Shown: one piece after another, positions 8,791 through 16,693 of the stretch
Layout of the letters: the number at the start of each line of letters is the position of its first letter
How positions within the stretch are numbered: the first letter of the stretch is position 1
NCBI RefSeq assembly: GCF_000210915.2
Contig: NC_016620.1
Coordinates: 2,728,001-2,792,000, forward strand
DNA length: 64,000 bases
Source: Halobacteriovorax marinus SJ
GTDB taxonomy: Bacteria; Bdellovibrionota; Bacteriovoracia; Bacteriovoracales; Bacteriovoracaceae
Reading direction: 5' to 3'
Program-made: the position numbers and the translations under genes
The notes under the pieces: model-generated
Databases searched by the model: none
Told to the model about the DNA's origin: nothing
The model's input: the letters and a program-made list of their open reading frames with translations, nothing else

Positions 8791-9654
8791 TCACTTAGGG
8801 GTTAACCAATTAATTTGTAATTCAGGAGATGGATAGATCTTTACATACTGCTCGTAGAGTGTGTTTTCCTTAACTAGCTTATCTACTTTTCTAAGAAGAG
8901 AGAAATAAGCGTTCCAAAGCTTTAAGTTATTCTTTAGAACCTTTTCCATTTCTTTTGTCACAGAGAATTGTTGTTTAAAATTAAAGCCTTCACTAAGTAC
9001 AATTTGATCATATTTCTTTAAGATACTCTTGAGCATATTAGGATCTAATTTCTTATTTTGAAAATTTGTCCCCAGTGCTGAGCGAACCTCTTTAGTCATG
9101 GCCATTTCTTTGAATAGACCCTGCTTTACTCTTAGATAGTTCTCAAATAGAAGTACTGAGATCTCTAATTTCGTTAAATCCATCGTTCTAATAAAAGGAA
9201 TAGATAAGAGAAAGAGGTATTCATTCTTCTTATAAGGTAGACCAAAGTGAAAGACATTAGGAGAATCAACCAATAGAATTCTAAACTTAATTCCAAAGAC
9301 ACCAATATTCTTTAGAACTTGTTCAAAAGATTCGTCTAATCCATAATCTGGCTTTTTAACATTCCACATTAGAACAGGAGCATTCTTTATGAGCCAAAAC
9401 TCACTGATAAAAGGCCAAAATTCCTCTTCATTAGGAATATTATATCTTGCGCGATCTTTCTCTAATCTCTTCTTCTTCTTTTCTAAAGCAATTAGAGATT
9501 TCTTTCTCGCAGCTTCCTCTAACCCATCACTTTTGATAACGTCTTTTATCTTTGAGAAATCAACTAACTCGTTTTCCTTTTCCTCTTTAGATTTCTCTAC
9601 AGAAAAGCTGCTGATACTCATTAGGAAAATAGATATGATTAAAGTAATCTTCAT
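8791..9654 (-). CDS. Exported protein, unknown, 287 aa
   Basis: A signal peptide is visible at residues 1-18 (a hydrophobic core ending in SSFSVE). It is followed by a lysine/glutamate-rich helical stretch (about 20-70) and a mixed globular region with no motif I recognise. The start codon directly abuts the stop of the preceding gene (9655) and its own stop is one base before the next gene, so it sits inside a tight operon with lapB and the membrane protein. The likely location is the periplasm. The family is unknown. Confidence 0.75.
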   Translation of the reverse strand: MKITLIISIFLMSISSFSVEKSKEEKENELVDFSKIKDVIKSDGLEEAARKKSLIALEKKKKRLEKDRARYNIPNEEEFWPFISEFWLIKNAPVLMWNVKKPDYGLDESFEQVLKNIGVFGIKFRILLVDSPNVFHFGLPYKKNEYLFLLSIPFIRTMDLTKLEISVLLFENYLRVKQGLFKEMAMTKEVRSALGTNFQNKKLDPNMLKSILKKYDQIVLSEGFNFKQQFSVTKEMEKVLKNNLKLWNAYFSLLRKVDKLVKENTLYEQYVKIYPSPELQINWLTPK

Positions 9655-10080
9655 TTAATTTGCTCTCGATTGACCTGTCACATATTGGTCATATAGCTTT
9701 CCCCAGTAGAACATATCTGTAATTTCTAAATCTAGGGAGTCAAAAAACTTAGGATACTTATCTTGAAAACACTTTGGTTTGGTTGAACTCAAGTAGTCTC
9801 CATTCATATATCCATCATAGGAACCTACTTTTACAATTTTCCAAGTTCTATTAAATAAGACTCTCGCATTACTCTTAGACACTAACTTGTACACCTTTAC
9901 TGGATGGCCACACTCTGTCGTCGTTAAATAGATAGAGTGCTTAGAAGGATTCTTGTGAACCTGAGCAAAGAGTTGATTTACATACATCACCTTATCTAGA
10001 ACTTTCTTCTGATCCTGACCCTGAGCAAAGGTGCTGATCGATAATAATAAAATGGACAATGCAATAGCTAACGCTTTCAC
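9655..10080 (-). CDS. Small exported protein, unknown, about 141 aa
   Basis: The open frame extends back to 10170 inside lapB, but I place the start at the GTG at 10080. It has GGAAGG upstream, begins one base after the lapB stop, and yields a clean signal peptide (KALAIALSILLLSISTFAQ). The mature part is about 120 aa with two Cys. Its middle (HPVKVYKLVSKSNARVLFNR ... VKVGSYDGYM) looks beta-rich and faintly SH3-like; this is only an impression. It belongs to the sppA-lapB operon and is probably periplasmic. Confidence 0.72.
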   Translation of the reverse strand: MKALAIALSILLLSISTFAQGQDQKKVLDKVMYVNQLFAQVHKNPSKHSIYLTTTECGHPVKVYKLVSKSNARVLFNRTWKIVKVGSYDGYMNGDYLSSTKPKCFQDKYPKFFDSLDLEITDMFYWGKLYDQYVTGQSRAN

Positions 10081-10081
10081 T

Positions 10082-11311
10082 TTAAACCTTCCATCTAAAC
10101 TGAATTGTTTCCCATGAATGACACTGAGGGCATCTCCAAAAGATTTCATCAGAGTTATATCCGCACTCATTACAATAGTGCTTAGTAAGTGACTGGTGGA
10201 AACTATTTAAAAAGTCTTTAGTATACTTAACAACTTCTTCGCTTTTTCCAAGATCAATTAAGAGCTTAATATACTCACTATAGATGGCCTGAGAGTTATG
10301 AGGGTGATTATTTACCCACGGCTCCATTATAGCATAGGCCTTTTCTAGCATATTTCTAGACTTCAGCAGTCTGACTTTCGAAAGGATCACTGACGGTGAA
10401 TTTAAAAACTCTGAATCATCTAACTCTAAAAAGTAATCTCTAAGCATTGTTAGTCGAGTGCTATATTGCTCTTGCTCGGCTTCCTCCCCTTTAAATCCTT
10501 CTTCAAGTGACTCAAAGATAAAAGAGGCATACATTGGATGTTCTTTTAAAAGTTCTAATAGAGAGAATTTAGCTTGTTCTAGATTCCCATCGTGAAGTTG
10601 AACTCTAAGTCTCAATATTTTAGCGGAAACTGATGGCGCAAATCTAAATGCATCCTCTAGGTCTTCTCTACTCTTAGCGAACTCACCTTTTTCGAAGTAT
10701 ATTCTCGCCTTTTGAACGAGTATGTGTGAGATCGTCTCTGCTTGATTATTATGTCCAACTTTAGAGAGCATAATTCTATAGTGATAGGCCTGATCCCAAT
10801 CCTCAACATCTTCATAGATTCTACAAAGAGATTGAATCACTTCAAATTGGTCTCTATTTATTTTAAGAACATCTTTATATGTCTCTACTGCCTTATCTAC
10901 AAAGCCACCCTTATCAAAGTCAATGGCAAGCTCTTTAAGGGCCCTAAGCCTGTGAGACTCAGAGATATTTTCTCTAGCGATTAAAGATCTATGAATACTA
11001 ATTGCCTTCTCTATTTCACCATTACTTCTAAATAGCCCACCCAATGCAAAATAGGTTTCAATCGTTTCCCTATTAATATCTACGGCATTTAAAAATTCTT
11101 TAATGGCGAGGTCTTTATTTCCAGAGATTAGATATTGAGTTGCATTTAAGAAGACTTTTGACTGTGCTTCAAAAATGGAGTTTCGATATCTCTTTGAAAG
11201 CTTTACCCCAGTATCTTTTTCAACTAAGTAATGAAAGAAGAGAATAACCATAATAACCACTGCAACAATGGCCAAAAGGTATTCTTGAATCCACTCTAAA
11301 TATATTTCCAA
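10082..11311 (-). CDS. lapB: LapB (YciM)-like TPR protein with rubredoxin-type zinc module
   Basis: In proteobacteria LapB is an inner-membrane-anchored regulator that couples lipopolysaccharide assembly to FtsH-dependent turnover of LpxC. This 409-aa protein (E. coli LapB is 389 aa) has the same plan: an N-terminal membrane helix (about 10-27), a long array of TPR-like helices (about 50-375), and a C-terminal metal module with two CxxC pairs (CNECGY and CPQCHSW). The start is TTG with AGGA upstream; the only nearby Met lies inside the membrane helix. It follows sppA by 9 bp and precedes an exported-protein gene by one base. The role is by family; LpxC and FtsH are not in this window. Confidence 0.85.
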   Translation of the reverse strand: MEIYLEWIQEYLLAIVAVVIMVILFFHYLVEKDTGVKLSKRYRNSIFEAQSKVFLNATQYLISGNKDLAIKEFLNAVDINRETIETYFALGGLFRSNGEIEKAISIHRSLIARENISESHRLRALKELAIDFDKGGFVDKAVETYKDVLKINRDQFEVIQSLCRIYEDVEDWDQAYHYRIMLSKVGHNNQAETISHILVQKARIYFEKGEFAKSREDLEDAFRFAPSVSAKILRLRVQLHDGNLEQAKFSLLELLKEHPMYASFIFESLEEGFKGEEAEQEQYSTRLTMLRDYFLELDDSEFLNSPSVILSKVRLLKSRNMLEKAYAIMEPWVNNHPHNSQAIYSEYIKLLIDLGKSEEVVKYTKDFLNSFHQSLTKHYCNECGYNSDEIFWRCPQCHSWETIQFRWKV

Positions 11312-11320
11312 ACCTATTTC

Positions 11321-12259
11321 CTATTTTCCAAAAATCAACATCGGCATATAGTTAACCATTGTACTAAGCCTAATATTTGTCGTCGCTTGATCAAGGTTAT
11401 CTACAAGGTCCCAAAATCCGCTCTTCTTCTTTTTCTTAATATACTTTAGAGCAAACTCTCCCTCTAGGTTTAACTCTTTATGAATATCTCTTCCCGCCTT
11501 CCAAAGACTTCCAAGCTCATCTACAAGACCTAGCTCCTTAGCTTCCTCTCCAGAAAATATTTGCCCTTGTGCCAACTCTAAAATCTCTTTAGTTAATTTC
11601 TCTTTTCTCGTGGCCTCAATATCTCTCATGAATTGCTTGTGAACGACTTGAATCATCTTATTCATCAATCCAGACTCTTCATTTGTCATTGATCTATGAG
11701 GAGAACCAATATCTTTATACTTCCCTGCTTTGACTGGAGTCTGTTTAACTTTGAAGTACTCAAAAACCTTAGAGAGATCTGTGAAGTTCATAATTACACC
11801 GATGGAACCTGTTAAAGTTCCTGGCGAAGCGTAAATCTTTCTAGCTGCTGCCCCTAGATAGTATCCACCACTAGCTGCAATAGCATCAAAACTTGCATAG
11901 ATTGGCTTTCCACTAGCGGTCTTATCCTCTGGATTGTAAGCGCTATCTATTCTTCTTATCTCTTCATAGATTTCTTGAGTAGGACCAACGGCACCGCCCG
12001 GTGAGTTAATTCTTAGAATAATTGCTTTAACTGATTTATCTTTTTCGGCCTTTTCTAATAGCTCTACAGTTTCCTTGGCCTGCATTATAGGACCCGAGAC
12101 TTCAATAACTGCTATTTGACCTCTTTTATTTTGAGAGTCAAAGACCTTTGACTCATCATTAAAGACTTTTACTGTGAAAGTAGCAAAGACCATTAAAATT
12201 ACAAAGAATAGGAAGACCATTAAAAGGATTCCAACAACTGCCCTGTTTTTTGTTTGCAC
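11321..12259 (-). CDS. sppA: Signal peptide peptidase SppA, short S49 type
   Basis: A membrane-anchored serine protease with a Ser/Lys dyad that degrades cleaved signal peptides. The segments RINSPGGAVG, the nucleophile segment AASGGYYLGAA and the lysine segment KAGKYKDIGSPHR are all present and typical of the single-domain form (about 310-340 aa). The frame is open back to an ATG at 12400, only one base from the divergent gene's ATG. I prefer the GTG at 12259, which has GGAGA upstream and starts right before the membrane anchor (about residues 8-30). It begins a tight minus-strand series with lapB. The alternative longer start would add a basic 47-aa extension. Confidence 0.9.
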   Translation of the reverse strand: MQTKNRAVVGILLMVFLFFVILMVFATFTVKVFNDESKVFDSQNKRGQIAVIEVSGPIMQAKETVELLEKAEKDKSVKAIILRINSPGGAVGPTQEIYEEIRRIDSAYNPEDKTASGKPIYASFDAIAASGGYYLGAAARKIYASPGTLTGSIGVIMNFTDLSKVFEYFKVKQTPVKAGKYKDIGSPHRSMTNEESGLMNKMIQVVHKQFMRDIEATRKEKLTKEILELAQGQIFSGEEAKELGLVDELGSLWKAGRDIHKELNLEGEFALKYIKKKKKSGFWDLVDNLDQATTNIRLSTMVNYMPMLIFGK

Positions 12260-12401
12260 CAGAATTCTCCATCTTGGAAAAATTATTAATTCCTTATATC
12301 TTCCCAAAAACAATAGCTTCCGTAAACTTAACACAAAAGTTTCCCTAATGTTTTTTACGAATTTGACGATAAATAGTTGAGAAATTGAATATGGAGTCAT
12401 T

Positions 12402-12707
12402 ATGAGACAGACAATTCTAACAACAATTCTATTTATGATGGCATTTACTGTGTCTGCGCAGTCTTATCAAGCGCCAGATATTAAAATCTCCAGACATCCC
12501 GACCATTCAGGTCAAGTAATTATTAAGGGAGACTGGGAATCTAAATACGAAGTAGAACAAGAAGTTATTCCAGATAGAGATGTTGCTTCTGAAGAGGATA
12601 TCGCTCCTGAAAAGGATAGAAGTCCTTCATCAGAGAGAAAGCCTTCTTCTAAATCGAAGAAGCCTAAGGTCGAACCATGGCCGTTCGACCCATCTGAAGC
12701 GAATTAA
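12402..12707 (+). CDS. Small exported, highly charged protein, 101 aa
   Basis: A signal peptide (residues 1-19, ending VSAQ) is followed by about 80 residues rich in Glu, Asp, Lys, Ser and Pro, ending in KPKVEPWPFDPSEAN. It is probably disordered and periplasmic or surface-exposed. No family is recognised. The ATG has GGAG seven bases upstream. It is divergent from sppA and overlaps rlmN tail to tail by the 4-bp TTAA that contains both stops. Confidence 0.7.
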   Translation: MRQTILTTILFMMAFTVSAQSYQAPDIKISRHPDHSGQVIIKGDWESKYEVEQEVIPDRDVASEEDIAPEKDRSPSSERKPSSKSKKPKVEPWPFDPSEAN

Positions 12708-13774
12708 TCGGCCCAGAGATTGAGCTTATCGTGCTCACTTTTTAACTGACCACAAGCTGCTAAGATATCAGTTCCTTTCGTTGTACGAGTCGTACAAATA
12801 TAACCCCTTCTATTTAGTTCATCTTGAAACCACTTAATTTTTTCATCACTTGGTCTCTTAAATTTAGACTCTGGATATTCATTAAAAGGAATAAGGTTAA
12901 CTTTAGAAACTTTCTTATCTAAGAGATCACTCAAGCCATCAAGATCCTCAACTCTATCATTAAGATCTGCAATGAGAATATATTCATAAGTAATCCAACG
13001 ATGGGCCTTTAGAGGAATTTTTCTAATGGCCTCAAAAAGCCTCGTTAAATCATAGGCCTTATTAATAGGCATTAACTCTGTACGAATATTATTGTGAGCA
13101 GCATGTAGAGAAATCGCCACATTTACAGGAGGAAAGTCCTGAAGCTTTTCAATTTGTGGAACGAGTCCCGAAGTTGAAAGAGTGATTTTTCTTTGTCCTA
13201 GACCAATCCCCTTCTCTTCCATAAAGACTTTCGTGGCCTGCTTTACATTATTAAAATTATGAAGAGGTTCACCTTGTCCCATGTAGACGATATTTGTTAG
13301 CCTCGCCTCTTCGTCAACATTCTCTCGTAACCACTTTGTAACGGCAAGATACTGTCCAACAACTTCACCTGTTGTTAAATGTCTTGTTAGTCCCATTGTA
13401 CCTGTGTGGCAAAATGTACAACCAATAGCACATCCAATCTGCGAAGAGACACAAAGAGTAAGTCTATTATTCTTTGCAGGAATGGCCACCGCTTCAACAG
13501 TATTTGAGTCATTCATTCCAATGAGGAATTTTCTTGTTCCATCTTTACTCAATCCATTCCAAACGACTTTTGGAAGGAAGGTATCTAAATTTTCTTCGAA
13601 GTGTTTTTTGATTTTACCTGAAACATTTGACCACTTATCAAAGTCAAACTCATAGCGCTTAAAGATCCAATTATAAACTTGATCTGCTGCAAATTTAGCA
13701 AAGCCCTGCTCTTTGAGATACTCTCTCAATTCCTCTAGGGTTAGTGAATATAGTGAGACTTCTTTCTTGGCCAA
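12704..13774 (-). CDS. rlmN: RlmN, dual-specificity rRNA/tRNA A-C2 methyltransferase
   Basis: A radical-SAM enzyme that methylates C2 of adenosine 2503 in 23S rRNA and A37 in some tRNAs. The CxxxCxxC iron-sulfur motif is present (GCAIGCTFCHTG), with other family segments around it: the N-terminal RlmN domain, YMGQGEPLHNF, the TLSTSGLVP strand and the late Cys in DILAACGQL. The length (356 aa) is normal. The start is TTG, with GGGGA six bases upstream and a sequence (AKKEVSLYSLT) that matches the family's beginning. It appears monocistronic. Confidence 0.96.
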   Translation of the reverse strand: MAKKEVSLYSLTLEELREYLKEQGFAKFAADQVYNWIFKRYEFDFDKWSNVSGKIKKHFEENLDTFLPKVVWNGLSKDGTRKFLIGMNDSNTVEAVAIPAKNNRLTLCVSSQIGCAIGCTFCHTGTMGLTRHLTTGEVVGQYLAVTKWLRENVDEEARLTNIVYMGQGEPLHNFNNVKQATKVFMEEKGIGLGQRKITLSTSGLVPQIEKLQDFPPVNVAISLHAAHNNIRTELMPINKAYDLTRLFEAIRKIPLKAHRWITYEYILIADLNDRVEDLDGLSDLLDKKVSKVNLIPFNEYPESKFKRPSDEKIKWFQDELNRRGYICTTRTTKGTDILAACGQLKSEHDKLNLWAD

Positions 13775-13850
13775 GTCGATTCCCCAATTATAGTTTTGTA
13801 AGGGGAATACATAACTCTTATTAAGGGTTTACACAAGTGTCCAAGCAAAG

Positions 13851-13875
13851 ATTACACTCGTAAATTGAGTGTAAT
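13851..13875 (-). terminator. Inverted repeat across the stop codon of the response regulator
   Basis: ATTACACTC (13851-13859) and GAGTGTAAT (13867-13875) form a perfect 9-bp stem with a 7-base loop. It contains the last codons and the TAA of the regulator gene. On the minus strand the tail (CTTTGCTTGG) is only moderately T-rich, so it is a weak intrinsic terminator or an mRNA 3'-end structure. Confidence 0.4.
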
Positions 13876-14529
13876 TCCACGCCCTTTTGCCACTAAAATT
13901 TCAACTTCTGGCTCAGTGAGCTTCTTTCTAAGATTTGATACATGGCTATCAATTGTATGAGCATCAATATCCGAGACGCCCCACACAGACTGAGAGAGAT
14001 CATTCTTCGAGACCATTTTCCCAACATTCTTCCAAAGACAGTGAAGAATCTTATATTCAGTTGGCGTAATATCCACAACTTCCCCATGGATTTCAAGCCT
14101 TTGCGAGTCAACAGACAACCTAGTTGAGCCGTATTGATAGACACTTGGAGCTTCTTTTTCGAGTCTATTTATTCTATTTTTTACTCTAGCAAGTAGCTCT
14201 CTCGATAATACTGGTTTAATTATATAGTCATCGGCACCAAGCTCAAGACCTTCGACCTTCGTCTCAACCTTGGTAATACTAGAGAGAAACATGACTGTCG
14301 TTCTTCTTAAATCTATATATTTTGAAATTTCTTTATAAACAGAAAATCCATTCATTACTGGCATATTGATATCTAAGAGAATAGCATCAAATTTATTGAC
14401 CTTTAAAATATCTATCGCCTTAAGACAATTGCTCTCGGTAACAACATCAAATTCTCTAAGGAGAATTTCTGAAATTGTATCAAGCATGTCCTGTTCATCA
14501 TCTAAGAGAAATATTTTCTTTTTTTCCAT
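13852..14529 (-). CDS. OmpR/PhoB-family response regulator, orphan
   Basis: A two-component transcription regulator. The receiver domain (about 1-118) has the acidic pocket FLLDDEQ, phospho-acceptor Asp53 (LLDINMP), Ser83/Ser84 and Lys105 (DDYIIKPV), so it should be phosphorylatable. The winged-helix DNA-binding domain (about 125-225) has ITPTEYKIL and IDSHVSNLRKKL. The frame opens at a TTG at 14544; I prefer the ATG at 14529, which starts directly at the receiver. No histidine kinase is adjacent, so it is an orphan here. A close relative, broken by a stop codon, lies on the other side of the next gene (15452-16147). Confidence 0.93.
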   Translation of the reverse strand: MEKKKIFLLDDEQDMLDTISEILLREFDVVTESNCLKAIDILKVNKFDAILLDINMPVMNGFSVYKEISKYIDLRRTTVMFLSSITKVETKVEGLELGADDYIIKPVLSRELLARVKNRINRLEKEAPSVYQYGSTRLSVDSQRLEIHGEVVDITPTEYKILHCLWKNVGKMVSKNDLSQSVWGVSDIDAHTIDSHVSNLRKKLTEPEVEILVAKGRGITLNLRV

Positions 14530-14634
14530 ATCTAATTGAATCAATTAACAAGACGTTACGCAAGTTTAAAAAACATTATTTTAATTACCTTAAACTTTCG
14601 TTAAACTATGAACGAACCTTTTATAGAGGATAAA

Positions 14635-15459
14635 ATGAAAAAGGCCATTCTATTTCTAGCAGTATTCTTAGCATCACAACTCACTACCTACGCATGGCTT
14701 GGAGTTGAGGTTCCTAAAGATGATAAAGTTCTAACTAACTATGGAAGCTCAAAGCAAGATTCTATCAATGGTGAAGCATTCAATGTCTTTGTTTGGAATA
14801 TATATAAGGCCAAGAAAGAAGGCTGGGACAGTCAGTTTAAATCAGTAATTAAAGATTACGACCTATTTCTTTTACAAGAAATGCTAACAACAGAGAATGT
14901 TTTAAATATTTTCTCTCACACTGAGGGTGTGTCATTTACGGGCGCGACTTCTTTTATGTATAAGAAAGATGGTAAGAGAACGGGAGTTGCAACTGGGTCT
15001 AAAGTAGAACCAACGTGGCAAAAGTTTTTAAGAAGTAAGAAGAGAGAACCAGTTCTCTCTACTCCAAAGATCACTCTCTTTACAAAGTACCCTATCAAAA
15101 ATTCAGAAAAAGAGCTTTTAGTCGTTAATATTCATGCTATTAACTTTGTCTCTTCTCTCTCTTTGCACTCTCAACTACAAGACGCAGCTGATATCATTAA
15201 GAAGCACAATGGACCTTCTGTTTTTGCGGGAGACTTCAATACTTGGACTCTTGAAAAGCAATTATTTCTAAAGAAGATCACGAAAGAAGTGGGCATGAAA
15301 GAAGTTGAATTTAAGAATGATACTAGAAAAAAGATGTTTGGTTTTATCTTAGATTTTATTTTCGTTAAAAACTTACAAGTTCTAGATTCACAAGTACACA
15401 ATGACCTTTATAGTTCAGACCATAAGGCCATTAGTGCACAACTAAAAATGATTAAATAA
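14635..15459 (+). CDS. Exported endonuclease/exonuclease/phosphatase-family protein
   Basis: An EEP-fold hydrolase (the DNase I / exonuclease III / sphingomyelinase superfamily), of the YafD-like type. Visible motifs are an Asn in NVFVWNIYK, the catalytic Glu in LLQEM, GDFNTW, and the C-terminal SSDHKAI. The N-terminus is a signal peptide or anchor (KKAILFLAVFLASQLTTYA), so it acts outside the cytoplasm. It could cleave nucleic acid, phosphodiesters or phospholipid head groups; the substrate is not readable. An ATG at 14608 also exists, but AGAGGA stands just before the ATG at 14635, which begins the signal peptide. In a predator such a protein could attack prey material (inference only). Confidence 0.85.
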   Translation: MKKAILFLAVFLASQLTTYAWLGVEVPKDDKVLTNYGSSKQDSINGEAFNVFVWNIYKAKKEGWDSQFKSVIKDYDLFLLQEMLTTENVLNIFSHTEGVSFTGATSFMYKKDGKRTGVATGSKVEPTWQKFLRSKKREPVLSTPKITLFTKYPIKNSEKELLVVNIHAINFVSSLSLHSQLQDAADIIKKHNGPSVFAGDFNTWTLEKQLFLKKITKEVGMKEVEFKNDTRKKMFGFILDFIFVKNLQVLDSQVHNDLYSSDHKAISAQLKMIK

Positions 15460-16147
15460 ACCTTTCTACAGAGGCCTTGGCAAGTCCAATGCCTCTTCCT
15501 TTTGTCGACTTGATTGTGTGACTAGCACCTCTAATTTTTCGTCTTAAGTTACAAATATGAGTATCAATGGCCTTAGACTTACCATAGTGACCACCGGCCC
15601 AAAGAGATTTCACGAGAACATCTTTTGAATGTAATCTATCTGGGTTTCTTACAAGAGTTAATAGGATTTAAAATTCAATAGGAGTTAAACAAGTATCCCT
15701 ACCATCAATCAGAGCTCTCTGATCACTAATACTAATACTTAAATTTCCAAACTCTAGTTCTAGAGCACTTGTCTTTTTATATTTCTCAACTTTATTAGAG
15801 AGTCTAGCGTTTAATTCATTTGCAGTAATTGGCCTAGTAAGAAAATCATCAACTCCATAATCAAAGGCCTTAACTCTATTTTCAACTGAATCTCTAGACG
15901 AAATTAAAATGAGAGCAACTTGCTCTTTATCTATCGCTATCAGAACGTCATTTAGAAATTCAAAAAAGCCACCACTAACATCGCTATCATCTAAGAGAAT
16001 AAGATCAATGTCACTTCTCTTACTGAGTTCACCAAGTAAAACCTCTCGTCGATTAATCGGCGTTACATTAAATTGATCTCTAATCGATCCCTGTAGTAGT
16101 AAATGATTTTCTATATTTTCGTCAAAGTAGATAATTTTTGCTTCCAT
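15452..16147 (-). pseudogene. OmpR-type response regulator interrupted by an in-frame stop
   Basis: The upstream part (15668-16147) encodes a receiver domain and linker of 159 aa ending LTPIEF, then TAA. In the same frame the sequence goes on for 71 more codons with ILLTLVRNPDRL, AIDTHICNLRRKIRG and TKGRGIGLA, which is the rest of an OmpR winged helix. The intact neighbour reads ITPTEYKIL at this place, so the stop replaces the Lys codon (AAA to TAA is one change). Repaired, the protein would be 231 aa, about the same as its neighbour. The receiver is also unusual: Asp53 is kept, but the conserved Lys105 is Arg (DDFLTRPI). Either a recent pseudogene or a receiver-only product; readthrough is possible but unproven. 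Confidence 0.88.
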
Positions 16148-16276
16148 AACTTCCCTGTAATCGAAACTGTATTGGGTAAAATTTTAGCAAAAATTAAAAA
16201 GAATATAAGTATGTGGAACCTTAATTTTTCTGGACGATACTAGTAATTTTAAAGACTTACAACGTCTTCTTCTACT

Positions 16277-16684
16277 TTAATTTCGATCGAACACTCTCTG
16301 CAAGAAAGTCTTTCTCTGAGTTATTGAAATATTTTCTAAGATATTTCCACCGCTACTTAAAGCTTCAAGAAGATCACTTACTTTTGAAGACTCCTCTAGA
16401 ATTGTATTAAATTCATCCATAGAGTGAAGCCCAATATATGGAAGTCTCAGGTCTTCACTGATATGAAAACAGAACTTAGTAATTTCATCAACGCTTTCAA
16501 ATGGACCGAAGCCAACTTCACCTTCCGGTTTATCGACATCAAACTCCTGGCAATATCTATGCATAAGCTCTGGCTTTAAAGCACCTTCATCAGTTAGTAG
16601 ATGCAATAAATAATAAGAGCCTTTCGATTGCTCTAATTCGTTATATGGGTTCTTATATCTATAAATTGCAATTAGCTTATCCAT
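16277..16684 (-). CDS. Hypothetical soluble protein, 135 aa
   Basis: No family recognised. It is acidic and has no export signal or membrane segment. It starts with ATG behind AAGGTG and lies 9 bp downstream of the large GH42-like gene, so the two are probably one operon. The upstream half has several aromatic residues (IYRYKNPYNELEQ); the C-terminal half is helical. Function unknown. Confidence 0.65.
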   Translation of the reverse strand: MDKLIAIYRYKNPYNELEQSKGSYYLLHLLTDEGALKPELMHRYCQEFDVDKPEGEVGFGPFESVDEITKFCFHISEDLRLPYIGLHSMDEFNTILEESSKVSDLLEALSSGGNILENISITQRKTFLQRVFDRN

Positions 16685-16693
16685 ACTTTCACC

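Noticed and set aside
12260-12400. Longer N-terminus of SppA starting at 12400
   Set aside because: It would start one base from the divergent ATG and leave no room for promoters; the GTG at 12259 has a good ribosome-binding site just before the membrane anchor.
13893-14144. Second minus-strand frame inside the response regulator
   Set aside because: Overlaps the conserved winged-helix domain of the regulator in another frame.
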